Source of the DNA: Heterodera schachtii | Lineage: Eukaryota > Nematoda > Chromadorea > Rhabditida > Heteroderidae | Length of the DNA stretch: 64,000 bases | Direction of reading: 5' to 3' | Assembly: GCA_023374025.1 (NCBI GenBank) | Contig: SIJG01000026.1 | Location: forward strand, 1,323,342-1,387,341 | In this document: positions 27,151-39,628 of the stretch, piece after piece | Layout: every line of letters starts with the position of its first letter | Position numbering within the stretch: position 1 is the stretch's first letter | Notes under the pieces: generated by a model | Database searches by the model: none | Seen by the model: only the letters and a program-made list of their open reading frames with translations | Told to the model about the DNA's origin: nothing | Position numbers and translations under genes: made by a program

Positions 27151-27394
27151 GCTTTTTTGACTCTCTTTTTTTTAATTTTCTTTAACATTTTTTTGAGAGC
27201 AGTGAAATTAATGTAACCATTTTTTGTTTTGATAATAAATTAATTTATCTTATTGAAATTTAAATTATATTTTATTTTTATTAATAAATATTCAATATTC
27301 CAATCAAAACATTTTTTATTAAATAAAATATTGATCGCAATTCATCAATATTCAATTTTAATGAATTGACAAATATTTATGCCAGTTATTTCAC

Positions 27395-27470
27395 GGGTTT
27401 TGTTCATTCACGGTCACGGTCGATTCACGGTACCAATTCACGGTTTTTCCGTGAAAAATTTACACTGGAT
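27395..27470. repeat. TTCACGG short repeats
   Basis: The word ATTCACGG (or a near match) recurs about four times in 60 bases and ends with a reversed CCGTGAA, giving a small direct/inverted repeat cluster. Confidence 0.45.
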
Positions 27471-27572
27471 ATAATGGAAAATTTAGGAATTACAATATTG
27501 TTTACATAGAAAATTTGGTCATTTTTCGGCAAAATTTGCTAAGAAACAGAGCAAAATTTTTAAAAATTTACC

Positions 27573-27599
27573 TGGCACCGCCTGTTGGCACCGCCGACC
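27573..27599. repeat. Variant of the GC-rich hairpin module
   Basis: GGCACCGCC occurs twice in tandem, separated by TGTT, preceded by the A/T flank TTTTTAAAAATTTACC and followed by GACCCCCTCCC. On the opposite strand the spacing and flanks match the hairpin copies at 39233 and 42255, but one arm is altered so the stem is lost. Confidence 0.5.
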
Positions 27600-28402
27600 C
27601 CCTCCCTTATTTCTGAAACTTTTTTGAACAAAGCCAACTACCAATATTGTGCGAAAAACAAATAAAAAGCAAAATTCAAACATGACCCCATTTAAATAAA
27701 AACTCATTAAATTTTTTAAAAAAGTCGCTCGAAATAAAGCCATTTTTTGAGTATAAGGCAAATTTTTTAATAAATTATAAATTTAATTTTTAATTTACCG
27801 ATTTTATTTGAATGAAATTTTTCAAATGAAAGAACTTACATATAAATTTACTAATAAAAAAAAACAATTTCTATGATTTAAGCAAATGCAGGAATCATCC
27901 CATTCATTTTTTTTATCTTAATGTTTGGAAGAATATTTTTTGGTATTGTTTACTTGTAATCACTTTTTTTAGTTTTCAGTACTTAAAATTGGGATTATGT
28001 ATTTTTATTATTTATTTGAATGTTTTTAATATAATCGCTTTGCATAAATAATGAATATTTAATAAAAATTTTCAAATTCTTTCTCTTTTTTTTATTATGA
28101 ATCGCTTCATTTATATCAGAATATTAAAATTTTTTGTAAATAAATTTGTATTTAATATTCTAATTGTGCTCCTTTTAATTTTAAATTTTCGGTATTTTTT
28201 TCATAAAATCTTCTCGTTGGGTTTACATATTAAATAGAGATGTTAGTAAGTGACATTTAAATTTTCTAATTAAATATTATTGTTTTTATGTACTTTTCTT
28301 TAAATTTAAATTTTATTAAATGGGTTACAATACAGTGATGAGCAAATGTTAAGGCCGTGCAGGCAAAAAATGTGCTATTTTTCGTTGAAGTTCCATTATA
28401 AT

Positions 28403-29054
28403 TAGAGACCGACGAAAAAGGCATATAAAAGGCAAGAAAAAATTGAAAAAAAGGCATGAAAACACACGAAAATCGCGAAAAAGGCATGAAAAAAGACATT
28501 TAAAGTTTTTTTTTATTAAGGATTTTTAGGGAGCAAAACACGTAAAAATTAACCAAAAAAATTTTGGTCATTTAAATGATTATTAAATATTTTATAATGT
28601 TTTTCGAAGAAGGAAAATTTTTAAACCTAAAATTTTTTATCAAGAAAAAAAAATGAAATTTTGGGTATCAATTTTTTAGGAAAATTTTTCAATTCTTAGG
28701 GGTGTGTTTTTTGAAAAATTTACAGTTCATTTTTTTGGGGTTATTTTTAAAAAAAATTTGAATTCTTAGTGGTGTATTTTCTGAAAAATTGTCAAATCAT
28801 TTCTTAGGGGTGTATTTTCCCGATTTTATTGCATTTTTTAATGGAATTTTTCGGAAAAATGCCAAAAAAGGCACCAAAAGGAAAAAATGCCAAAAAAGGC
28901 ATTTAAGGCACGAAAATTTCGAAAAAGGCAAAAAAAGGCATAATAAAAGTCAACGTAGAAGCCTCAAACCAAGTGGAAAATGCGTTATTTATGCTTAATA
29001 TGTCAAAACTAGTGCGCAGAAAAAAAAGGCATATGCCTCAAAGGTCGATCTCTA
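28403..29054. mobile_element. hAT-type MITE with TAGAGACCGAC ends, 652 bases
   Basis: Left end TAGAGACCGACG and right end GGTCGATCTCTA are inverted. Flanking words are ATTATAAT (28395-28402) and ATTTTAAT (29055-29062), an 8-base target duplication with one mismatch. Both arms carry repeated AAAGGCAT words. The centre (28600-28810) holds three copies of the TTCTTAGGGGTGTATTTT box. A truncated inverted copy of the same family lies at 48842-49065. Confidence 0.8.
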
Positions 29055-29062
29055 ATTTTAAT

Positions 29063-31600
29063 AAAGGTTTAAGTATTTTTGTAGCATTTTTATGGGCCTT
29101 ATTTATTTTATTTTAATATTTTTTCCATAAGGATATGAGATCTGGAGGACAATTTTTACTTTGGTTAAGAATTAAATGCCATTTTCATTTTGTAAATCGT
29201 ACGGGATCAAAGGCTATTTAGTATTGAAAAAACATTGGTAAAGATGGCACTTATTTTCGAAAATGGAAAAACTTCAAATTTTTACGTTTTTTTAATTATT
29301 AAAACATTTTATGCAACTCTATTTAATCTTTCCAATTATTTTGTTTTCAATTTCAATAGTAATTTAATTTTTTTTACCATTACTTAACCTGTCGTTTTTC
29401 TACGATAAAATGTTTAATCATCATCATTGATCTTATAGGTAAGTAAATTTATTTATAGCAAATTTATCTGAAGGTTTTTGAACAAATAATATATAAAGTT
29501 CTTAATTTTAATTTATTAATTAATAAACAATTTCATATTTTTGTAAATGCTCATATTTTAATTACCCTCATGTTCTGGTTAAGTTTTACTGTTAACAGTT
29601 GACTCGAGTAGTAAATTCATGTTTTTCCCTTTTTTTAATATTTTGGTTAAATTAAATTTATATATTTAAAATTGCATGTTTGTTTCTTCATTTTTTATTT
29701 TCCAATTAATATTTTCAAAAATTTTGTTTAAATAAACCTGCGCAATGCTCGAAGAAAGTTTTAGCTAGCTTTGTAGAGTATATAATATAAAGTGAAAAAT
29801 TATATTCCTTTTATTTTTTGTTAATTAATTGATCAAGATTTAGTTCTTTTCGAAATAATTAACTATTAAAAAATTTTTAAAATAAAATTATTGCTTTACT
29901 TTAGTTTTTTAAATCACTACAGGTGGTTATTAATTGGTTTTTGGGGTGTTTGTCATTCCTTTATAATGTACTAATTTAATATATTTTGGTTTTCAGAAAT
30001 TAGTGAAAAATTTTATTTTTTGAAATAAAGTTAGAAGCATTTTTTATAATTACTATTTATTGCATTTTTTTAGTAATAATATATTTACAACTTAATTTTA
30101 AAAATATCTATTTTTTTTTATAAGTAACTTACCCGGATGCCATGTAAATTTTCTCAGTTGGCTGGTGTATGAATTTTTTGATTCAATATGTACATTTAGC
30201 AAATAAAATCATTAATTATATTTTTTTTTCTTCAATATATATTACTAATGCATATAAAAAAATTTTAAACATTTATTTTCTAATTTGCAAATATTTCTAC
30301 TAATATTGTGTGGTTTTTAAAAAAAACTGTTATGTTATTATAAACGTAAATATTTGATTAATTTTATTCAACATACATTATTAAATTTTGCCTTAAGAAT
30401 TTTTTATATATTTTCAGTTGATTAAAGTTATGGTCTTATTTAATAAAAAAGTTTTTTGAAGTTCTTCAAAATTATTTCTTTTATAGAAATCGTTTTTAAT
30501 AATTTTTCAATCATTTATTATACAAAACATTAAAAAACCCACAATATTAACTTATAACGAAGTGTGAAATGCCTTTTGAAATTTAATTGAGTTTAAGTAA
30601 TTAAAACCAGATCATAACTATAAAATTCAAAATTTGTTTTTAATAATTAAAAATACACATCAAAAGAAAAATTTTTAATTAATTTTATTTGTTTAAAATT
30701 ACGTTTTTTATTCATCCGTTAAGTTCATTACTATTGCATTAAATTCTTTAATAAGTTTTAATTAGACGAAATTTTTTGTTTCAATATGTTTTTATCATGG
30801 CCAATATCTCCAGTTTTACAGCATCATGTCATTTTCCTGCGGGTGCATTTTATTTATTTATTATTTAAGTTGCCTTTCTTAATGCGAATTATTGTAATTT
30901 AATTATTTTTTTTGTGTAATAACTATGAGTAGATTTTAATATAATTATTGTAATAACAAATATTTAAATTTCTTATCATTTTAAAATATAAATTATAACT
31001 TTATTTTAAATAAATAATTTTTAATTATTTTAAAATATTCATCCTTTATTCCTCTTGAATTTTTACATGGGAACTATAAAAATTGTTGAGTCATCTTTCA
31101 TGAATTCATTAATAAAGGTGCTAGATTACTTCACAAAAATTGCAAATATCGGCGTTTTACCAATAGTGCAAAAATCAAAAAAAACTGATTTTCCTGTGAT
31201 TTTTTTATCAATTTTTTAAATTATAAATATTTTATATTTAATAAATTAATGTTTAAATACTACCTTTGGCTTTATTTTGTAATTGGGCGCTATTGAAATA
31301 TTTAAATATTTAAAAAATTAAAAGTAATCTTGCTGATGATTTTATTTAATATTAGGTAAATTTTAATTATTTTTATTCGATATGCAAAAAACTTAGAATA
31401 ATGTGCATTTAAGCAACAATTTAATTAAATTATGTTTTATAATTAAAAAATTAATAAAAATCATAGAAAAAATCAGGTTTTTGATTTTTCACTTTTTTTG
31501 TGAAGCGCCCAAATTCTTTAAATTTTGTTTTAAAATATTTTTTAGGATTAAAATTATGGCATTAATCTCCAATAGCTAACAAAATAATTGTTTTCACCAA
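29063..31600. other. AT-rich DNA, nothing recognised
   Basis: No gene could be supported. A donor-like GTAAGTAA near 29440 and a minus-strand ATGGCATCCG/GTAAGTTA near 30125-30140 could be splice sites of unseen small exons, but there is no coding support. Confidence 0.4.
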
Positions 31601-31623
31601 ATATTTATGCACTTTTAACACCG

Positions 31624-31848
31624 ATGGCACCGGCAACTCAGCTCTCACAGACAAATGCCCCGACTCCCGTTGTTGAAGAAGGATCAAACCAGAAGAAGAC
31701 CAGTGATGACATTCCCAAACAACCGGAGGTTTTTGACGAAACAATCCTCGTCTGTTATGAAGCATTAATTTCATTGCCACCAACTGACAAAATTGTTCAT
31801 CAAATTCAATCTCTCGAAAAACAATACCCTCAACTTTTCAATAAATAG
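31624..31848 (+). CDS. Small hypothetical protein or last exon
   Basis: A 74-codon frame starting at the ATG at 31624. A stop codon lies shortly upstream in frame, about 39 bases before this ATG. The composition is unlike the surrounding AT-rich DNA: about 45% GC, varied residues, balanced codons. The N-terminal half is rich in Pro, Thr, Gln and Ser (M-A-P-A-T-Q-L-S-Q-T-N). The C-terminal half is helix-forming and ends E-K-Q-Y-P-Q-L-F-N-K. The 3' side has an AATAAA near 31880. It could be a short single-exon gene or the 3' exon of a plus-strand gene with large introns upstream; no upstream exon was found. Function unknown. Confidence 0.4.
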   Translation: MAPATQLSQTNAPTPVVEEGSNQKKTSDDIPKQPEVFDETILVCYEALISLPPTDKIVHQIQSLEKQYPQLFNK

Positions 31849-31859
31849 TTCTACCAGAC

Positions 31860-34800
31860 CTCCAACAATTTCTTCAAATAAAATTAAAAAACTTAACATC
31901 CCTCAAACTTTCTCTAAAAATTTTACTCAAAAAAAAAATTCTTTTTTTTTTGTTTTTTTTTCTCTTCTAACCAATTTTCACTTTGTTGCAGGTCTAACTT
32001 TCTAATTTCAGCTTCTCCATTCAAAATTTCACTTATCTTTATCACTGCTTTCCATTTCGCCCCATTTCATCTTATTTTCACCAAAAGTGTAAGTGGCACA
32101 TGCCCTTCTTTTGGTTATTTTTACTTTTGAATAAATAAATAATTAATAATTAAAAATAATTCATTGCATGATTTTTGATTTTTATTTACATTTTTATAAT
32201 TATTTTTAAAATATTGTTATTAATTATTGTTTTTAAGTATTTTTTTCCGTTACTTTATAAAACTTTGTGATAATAATATTATATCAAAATACTATAGAAT
32301 TTTATGAAAATATATTTTCTTTCATTTGTTTACCTTTTGACGTTTACATGGGTTTTTAGATTGTGTACATTTATTGTTTCAAATCAGATTGATTCATGAT
32401 TTTTTTATAATATTTTAATTAATTCTTCCTAAATTAAAAAATATTTTATATTTTTCTTGGTCACTCCCCCCTTACAAGGTTTGGTGTTGTGCAAGATTGG
32501 CAAGTCTACAATTATAGATTTTATATTTTCGTTAATAATTTTAATTTTATTTTCAAATAAATAATATTTTCAATAATATTATTTGGGTGTTTTTTTATTT
32601 TGTCTCTTAATTGATATCCAATTCTTTTTGAGAATAAAAAATATATATAATTTTTCATTTAATTTTTGTTAGAAAAAATTATTATTTATTCCTTCTGTTA
32701 ACATTAAATATTTAATTATCATTTCTTTTTATTGTTTTTATCAATAATTCATAAAAAAATTGATTAATTACAGCTTAATTGGTATTAGTGAAAAAGACAA
32801 TGATATCATTTCTATATATTTATATTTGATTGATTGTCACTATGGATTATGCTTAAAGTATTTAAGGAAGTATAGTGAAAATATTAATTTATTTTCTTAT
32901 GCAAATATGTTCAATATTTTATTTTGAATTTAATTAGCCGATTATTAAATTACTTGTCAGATTATTATTTTCAAACAAAATACTAATCAGAAGATATAAT
33001 TTTTTTTAAATTTATAATTTAAAAAAAAGAAAAAGTAAAATAATTTTAGAATGAGAAACCTTTTCACAAAACATTATGATTTCAAATTTTAAATTTAATT
33101 ATATAATTATTTTACGCGCTTTTATTTCTCGAAATTTTAAATCTATTATAGCAAATTCAAATGATCAGCGAGAAATAATTATGCTAATAAAACCAAAGAA
33201 ATTGAAATTTGATTTGAAAAAAATACTTGAATAAGTTTAAAAATTGGAATCATTCCAAAATAAAAGTTAAATTATTCGATTTAAAAAATATTATAATATA
33301 TCATAAGAAAATAAAAACTTAATTTCAAAAAAATGATATTTTTAACGTCATATAATTATTTATGGACAAAAATTTTTAGGAAATAATAAATTTTTGACTT
33401 GTTTATTTCAAAAATAGAAGGATGTACATATTTTAGGATTTTTAACACATAAAATCCGGGCTTTATTTATTAATAACTGCCAATTATTCGTTAATTTTTT
33501 TTAAATTAATTCTTTTAATGTATATTCACTTAATTCAATCTTTGTATTTATATTTTGTTTTTATTTCTAATAATCTCGGAATCGATATCTAAATTTATTG
33601 CAATTTTGGTTTTGGTGTAAAATCCTAAATGGTTTTTTCTGTCCAAATAACTTGCTGAAGGTGTTTTCTTGCTTATTTAATCAATAAAAAGCATAGAAAA
33701 TACATGAAGCCATAAAAATCTTTTCTGTACTAATTATTTTAGTTGCAGAAATTTTTATTTTTTATGTGTCATTTTATATTTAAATTTTATTTTAGGCAGA
33801 ATCAATTTTTATTTTATAAAATTTGTTTTATCATTTAACCAGGTCTACAATAGATTTGATGGTTATAATAATTCCATTTTTTGTTTATTAAATAGATTAA
33901 CAAATTATCAAAAATTCTATATACATTTGTGTTCAATATAATTTTATGTTATATTGTCTTAAAAACATATAAAAATTAATTTTTATTTGAATTTTTGTTT
34001 TGGTATCATTTTCTTTAATTATCTCTGTCGTTTTTATTCATGGTATCTTTTGTTTTTACGACGTCACTTTCGCCGTTTCCTTAGTGTTAAAATTATGTAA
34101 TAAAATTTTTATTCTAAATCATAAACAGTGTCCAAATTACATTCAATTGTGGTCAATTTATTTGTAATCTATAGTTAAAATTGCGAAATTATTGATAAAT
34201 CTTTATTTTATTTTGATTAATTTAATTTTTTCTTTATTTACCGTTGAACTTATTCTCATTTTTAATTAATATTCATTACTAATCCGATCTTTACATTTAT
34301 ATTTTATTTTGGTTTTAATAATCTCATATGTAAGTAAATTGAATTAATAGGTTTTATTTATATTCATTTATTTCATATACTCTTTTTAAATTGCATTAAA
34401 ATTTTACAAAATGTCAATAATTTTTCTTTAATAAAATATAAATTTTTTATTTAATAATTTTCTATTTAAATTAGGTTTTTAGGCAAATTCAAACTTTATT
34501 TTATAATCATTTACTTTGTCATTTAATATGTATACAATATGTGAATTTTTATTTCTTTAATTATTATTACTTATTTCGTTTCTTATTTAAATGAATTTAT
34601 TTATAAATTTATGGAAACTCATTTAAAATTTATTAATTTATTATGTTTTGAATAATAAAAATATAATGCTTATTACATAATGATATGATAATAAATTTTG
34701 TAGATTATTTTTGCTTTAAAAAATAGAAATTTTCAAACTTTATAGCAAAATGCAAATTTAATATTATTTATTTTTTAAATAAATTTATCAATTTAAATAG

Positions 34801-36510
34801 CACAAGAAATGGAAAAAAAATTAAATTTATAAAATTTTTTCTTAATTTGAAAATACATTGCAAGTAATCTTGATCAAAAAAAAACAACAGGGACAAAATT
34901 AAATTACCATATTTTTTATTAAATACATCTAAGAATGAAAAAAAAAAAACTACCCAAATTCCCAAAAATTGTTACCCTAAAATAATTAATATATAAGAAA
35001 TAAAGCCGGATAATTATCAATAAAATCAAAATCAAAGGAGAAGTGCTCATGCATTACTATTTAAAAACTGAGAAAACATTAAAAAATTAAATTATACAAA
35101 ATAAATGATTTTTGCTATTTTTAACAATTTTTAAATTAAATAGTTATAGATTTTCTAAACCTGAATATTAATTTCCAAAACTTTTATTTTTATTATGTAT
35201 AAAAATGTTAAAAATTCAATTGTTTCAAAATTGTTTTGGCCAAAAATTCTGACAAAAAACTTTTTGAGATTTGATAAACATAACTTTTTATGTTTTGGTA
35301 AATTAATTTTCTATTAATTTTAAAAATATATTTTTATGAACATCTCCCTAAATTATCTAAAAGCTTTTCCAAATTAAATCAAAAAATGGCTCAAATATGA
35401 CAATTAATTTTTCATTTTTTGCGCAAATCGATTTCAGTTGCAAAATATGGTCAAATAGGCACTGCAAAAAGTGAATAATGATTATTGTTATATAATTCGC
35501 TTGTAAATTCAATTAAATTGTTATCTCATTTATTCAAAAATGAAAGCCCCTTGTCTCTTGCTCTTTCATTGCCATAAAATAAGATTTATAATTTTGTTAA
35601 TTATTTTTTAATACATGCATAATTCGTTTTTTTTATTTACCTCTTTCGGTTAAATTTGCACGTTTCGCGAAGTGCCTATTTTTGCACTGTCGCGAAATGA
35701 CATAGTACCATTCAAAATGGTGTTATAATTATTTAAATTAATTTTATATCTATGACATTTAATTAAAAATCCAAATGATTAATATGCAAGCGCAAAATGA
35801 TTAAAATTGTCTCTTTTAATACAAGAATTAATATATATAAATTAATTAAAATGATAAGAATCGGAAAACTAAGCATTTCTGCACTAAATAAATTAAAACT
35901 AAGAAAATCAATTCCAAAATCAATTCTATTCACATAACTAAAGCATTAAGAACCAAAGCATTTATTGAACACTTTTATATAGCCTTCTTCATAAGAATTT
36001 TGAAAAAAGAAGTTAAATAATTTAAACAATTTAATTAAAAGAAATTTATTAAAAATATATGTTTAAATAAATGATTTTATAAATTTTTTTTAATTACTTT
36101 TAATAACAAAAAAAAATTTAATCAAAGAAATAATATAAATGTTATCTCGATCATTCAAAATGAATTTAAAAATAACAAAAATAATTGAGTTAAGTGAAAG
36201 CCTGAATTTGAAACATACAATTTATTAAATATTATTTAATTCTTATTTCAGAGAAAGAAATTATAAATGTAATTTAAATAAATTTCTACATTAAAAAAAA
36301 TTAATTTAACTATTGAGTTTGTTATTTATTTATATATTAGTCCAATAGTGCTGTAAGAAGCCTTGAGCTCAACCAATGCAATTTTGCGCCGCAAAAAATT
36401 GTTTTGCAAATCAAAAAAGGTCGATTTACAGGCTTGATATAATTGTAAGCTAGAATATAAAATTATAAAAATTTTTTCGAATTTTTAATCAAAATTTCAA
36501 AAATTTTGAA
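31860..36510. other. AT-rich gene-poor stretch
   Basis: No gene could be supported. At 31992-32090 a TTGCAG/GT acceptor-like site is followed by an open stretch ending at GTGTAAGTGG, which could be a small exon, but it has no protein signal. Near 35440-35690 the words AGGCACTGCAAAAA and TTTTTGCACTG are inverted and may mark a decayed small element. Confidence 0.4.
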
Positions 36511-36516
36511 AAAATC

Positions 36517-36526
36517 NNNNNNNNNN
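36517..36526. other. Assembly gap of 10 N
   Basis: Ten N characters. The true gap length is unknown. The missing left end of the adjacent TAGGGATGC-type element may lie here. Confidence 1.
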
Positions 36527-36719
36527 GTTATTTAAATGATTATTACAAAAAAATGTTTTAATTAACAAAATTTTACCCAAAAATTGGCTCGAAACTATTT
36601 TTATTTTTTACGAAAGTTTATGCTAATCGTTCGGAATGCGTTTTGTAAGAAAGTGAAAAAATCCCAAGATAGGTATCGAAAATCTAAAATAAATATATTT
36701 TTTTGCCCGAAAAAACCTA

Positions 36720-37167
36720 TTATTTAAAATAGGCAATAAAAAGGCCTCAAATTTAGGGGGTGTAAAATGACAAAATTTATTCAAAAAAGAAACAAAATTA
36801 AGCCAAATCAGTATTGATTAAATAATTTTTAAAAACAAAAATTCTTGTCAAGAAAATAAATAAATAAATTTTGGAGATTAATACATATTTGAGAAAATTT
36901 TTAATTTCAAAAGGCTTATTTTTGAAAATTTTATCGTCGATTCTAAATAGGTATTTTTTAAAATTTTTTGTGTGATTTTTTAGGAGTGAATTTTTCTGCA
37001 ATTTTTGGGACCGATTCTTATTTAGGCTCTAAAAAACTACAAAATGGGCACTAATAAATCGAAAAGTAGCTTAAAAAGCACCAAGAAAAAAACTTGTTTT
37101 TCCTGCGTTTCAGAACATAGTGAGCCCAGGAAAAAAATAGGCAAAAAACCTAAAAATCGCATCCCTA
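36720..37167 (+). mobile_element. TAGGGATGC hAT-type MITE, right part
   Basis: The right terminus CCTAAAAATCGCATCCCTA equals the right end of the bounded element at 25706-26193. The interior matches 11879-12345 on the opposite strand. No left end was recognised before the N gap. The element stops in the middle of a minus-strand secreted-protein frame (37168-37376). Confidence 0.7.
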
Positions 37168-37376
37168 ATTATTACCCTTCTACAATTAAAAAAAAAATAT
37201 ACAAGTGCTTTCAAACCGTCAAAACTCATTTTCGTTTCAGTGCCATCATCACTGAGGTAAGTCACTTCTAATTCTTCCGGTTCTGCGCTTGAATTTTTAG
37301 CAAAATTGAATGAGAATTCAATAAACAGCAGCAGAAAAATGTGCAGAAAAAAATTATTAAGAAATAAAAGTTTCAT
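37168..37376 (-). CDS. N-terminal exon of a putative secreted protein, cut by a MITE
   Basis: The minus-strand start at 37376 opens a strong signal-peptide-like segment (MKLLFLNNFFLHIFLLLFIE, about 26 residues ending F-N-F-A). It is followed by an acidic, polar mature part (S-S-A-E-P-E-E-L-E-V-T-Y-L-S-D-D-G-T-E-T-K) and F-D-G-L-K-A-L-V-Y. The frame then runs into the right terminus of the MITE, whose end lies at 37167. Residue make-up differs clearly from the AT-driven frames around it. It is either the truncated remnant of a secreted-protein gene or a first exon whose donor was destroyed. No second exon was found. Function unknown. Confidence 0.45.
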
Positions 37377-37817
37377 TGTTTAAAAAAAAATAAATTATTT
37401 ATATTGAAAAAAAAGTAAAATGAAGTTAAAATTATAATAAAATACTATTAAAAAAAATTACAATTATCAAATATAGATATATAAAATTTATTATTAGAAA
37501 TATGCAAGAAAACCATTTAAAACATAATCAATAAATAATTGATTTTTTATTCGATTCAATTTTTTCAAAGGTAAAACTGTGAAAAATTACGAATAAATTT
37601 TAAATAGCATTTCTGTTATTTAAAACAAAAATTGCTTAGGTTTTCCCGGTCGGCGCTTATCCTTTAAAATAATCAGACTTTTCGATTTTTTGAGTTATTT
37701 TCCGAGTAATTTTTTCCAACCCTAAGTAATTTTCAGAAACTTTTATAATCATTTTAAAAGAACAAAAGAATTTAAAAAAATAAAAATTTCTCATACTAAT
37801 TTGATTTGCTTCATTAA

Positions 37818-38024
37818 TTATATTTGTTTTTTTTCCTGACGATGCACAAAATTGGGGGCATGCACCGTATCAACCGACATAAAATACAAAAATGTAAATT
37901 TTATTCCTTTTTTTAATTTAATTTTACCATTTTTTGGCATCACTTTTGCCGCTAAAAAGGGTTTGGAAGGAGTGCGGTGCGTCCAAATGATTATGATAAG
38001 AAATGTTAAATTAGCAATAATCAT
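37818..38024 (-). pseudogene. Duplicated ORF of unknown function, copy 1
   Basis: A 68-codon minus-strand frame starting MIIANLTFLIIII, with P-S-K-P-F-L-A-A-K-V-M-P-K-N-G-K-I-K-L in the middle and D-T-V-H-A-P-N-F-V-H-R-Q-E near the end. A diverged copy with the same three blocks lies at 41040-41229, there split by frameshifts. Keeping of amino acids between the copies hints at a coding past. The hydrophobic N-terminus could be a signal peptide. No partner exon was identified. Confidence 0.35.
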
Positions 38025-38254
38025 TTGTAACTCTTCAATAAAAATGAAAATATATTTAAAACTTTTTTATTTTCAACTATAAAACAAATTCTAGGAACTT
38101 CTCTATCTTTGTAAATTAGCTTGGATACTTCGTGGCTAATTAAAAATTATTAATTTATTTCTACACGAAGAAATAAAGAAATTTTATCAGAAAATTGATG
38201 GGAAAAACACAAGTAAAATATTGATTCAATTTGTGGTGGGAGCTGGATAAAAAT

Positions 38255-39515
38255 TAGAGACCGGACAAGAGGGTCGGTCGGTCGGTTTCGGTATAAAAAC
38301 CGAAAAAAACCGAAACCGAAAAAAACCGAAAAACTCAAAAATTTCTCGGTCGGTCGGTTTCGGTTAAAAAACCGAAAAAAACCGAACCGAAAAAAACCGA
38401 AGAAAAATTTTCGGTATATCGTTTCGGTTTCGGTTTTTTTTTGAATTTTTATATTTTTTCCAAAAAAAGCAATAAAACATTTTTATTAACAGAAAAAGCT
38501 AAAGATCACCTCTGAACTAAATTGTAAAGCTATTGAAGCTCTATCGAATGGTGTACTAATTTTGGAAAATTGAAAAAAGGAAGCCAAAAAACATTTTTTT
38601 TAAATAGTGAGAAAAAGTGCCAAAATAGTTTAAAAAAGTCCAAAATAGTGACAAATAGTGACTAATACAAAACTTTTAGTATCACTATGATGAAATTACC
38701 TTACAAATAGAGATGATTGAATTTTCTATTCATAACTCTTTCAATACCTAATTTAATTCTATGAACTTTTATTAGGTGTGGGTTGAAAAGTACCCCGCAG
38801 CTGAGGGTTAGTCAACCGGGTTAAGTTACGTTCAACTCAGGATTGACTCAAAATAAAAAACCAAAAACACAAAAAATATTTATAAAAAGTAAAAAAAAAT
38901 TATGAAAATGTCATCTATTTAAATAAGTAAAATGCTCTTTAAACAATAATCGTATCTTTGTACAAAGAAAAAAATCCGCTTTCAATAGAAAAAATATATA
39001 AAGAAAGAAAATGGACAATATTATATTTTTTGAAAATTAATAACCTAATATGTTATAAAAATGGATATAAATTATATTCTTTTGCATATTTTTTCTGCGC
39101 ATGTGCAATGAAGAAAGGGGTTCAAATTTTTTTTTATAATTTTAATGCTATTTTTTAACTGATTTTGTCTAAAAATAACAAATTTTGAGATTGTGGGCTT
39201 ATTTTTTTAAGAAAAGATAGGTTTTTGGGGGGCCGGCGGTGCCGATAGGCGCCGCCGGGGGAAATTTTTAAGAATTTTTAATGAATTTTGTTAAGAAAAT
39301 GGCCAACTGATTTTTGATAAAAGTCGGTCGGTTTTTTCGGTTTTCTGATTATTTCGGTCGGTCGGTTTCGGTATAAAAACCGAAAAAAACCGAAACCGAA
39401 AAAAACCGAAAAACTCAAAAATTTCTCGGTCGGTTTTTTTCGGTCAAAAACCGAAACCGAAAACCGAAAAATACCGAAAAAAACCGAAAAAAAAACCGAA
39501 CCGATCCGATCTCTA
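38255..39515. mobile_element. hAT-type element with CGGT-repeat arms, 1261 bases
   Basis: The left end TAGAGACCGGAC and right end GATCCGATCTCTA are inverted. The flanks are identical 8-base words ATAAAAAT (38247-38254 and 39516-39523). Both arms carry an almost identical direct repeat of about 80 bases made of GGTCGGTCGGTTTCGG and ACCGAAAAAAACCGAAACCG words (38272-38360 and 39353-39440). The interior includes the hairpin module at 39233-39258. No transposase frame is present. Confidence 0.9.
39233..39258. repeat. GC-rich hairpin module, best-kept copy
   Basis: CCGGCGGTGCC - GATA - GGCGCCGCCGG forms an 11-base stem with one G.T mismatch and a 4-base loop, in surroundings of about 80% A+T. The flanks GGGGG upstream and GGGGAAATTTTTAAG downstream are shared with the copy at 42255-42280. 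Confidence 0.85.
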
Positions 39516-39628
39516 ATAAAAATATATAATTTTAAGCAATTTCTGTTAATCATAAAATAATTTATACACGCAGAAATTCAAAAATTCTTTTCGAATATTT
39601 TATGCATAAATTTGTTTTTGAAAATATT

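Noticed and set aside
29430..30140. Donor-like GTAAGTAA sites as evidence for a gene between 29 and 31 kb
   Set aside because: Isolated splice-like words are expected in AT-rich DNA and no adjacent open exon was found.
35437..35690. Possible MITE with AGGCACTGCAAAAA inverted words
   Set aside because: Flanking 8-base words do not match and the arms are short; evidence too weak to call.
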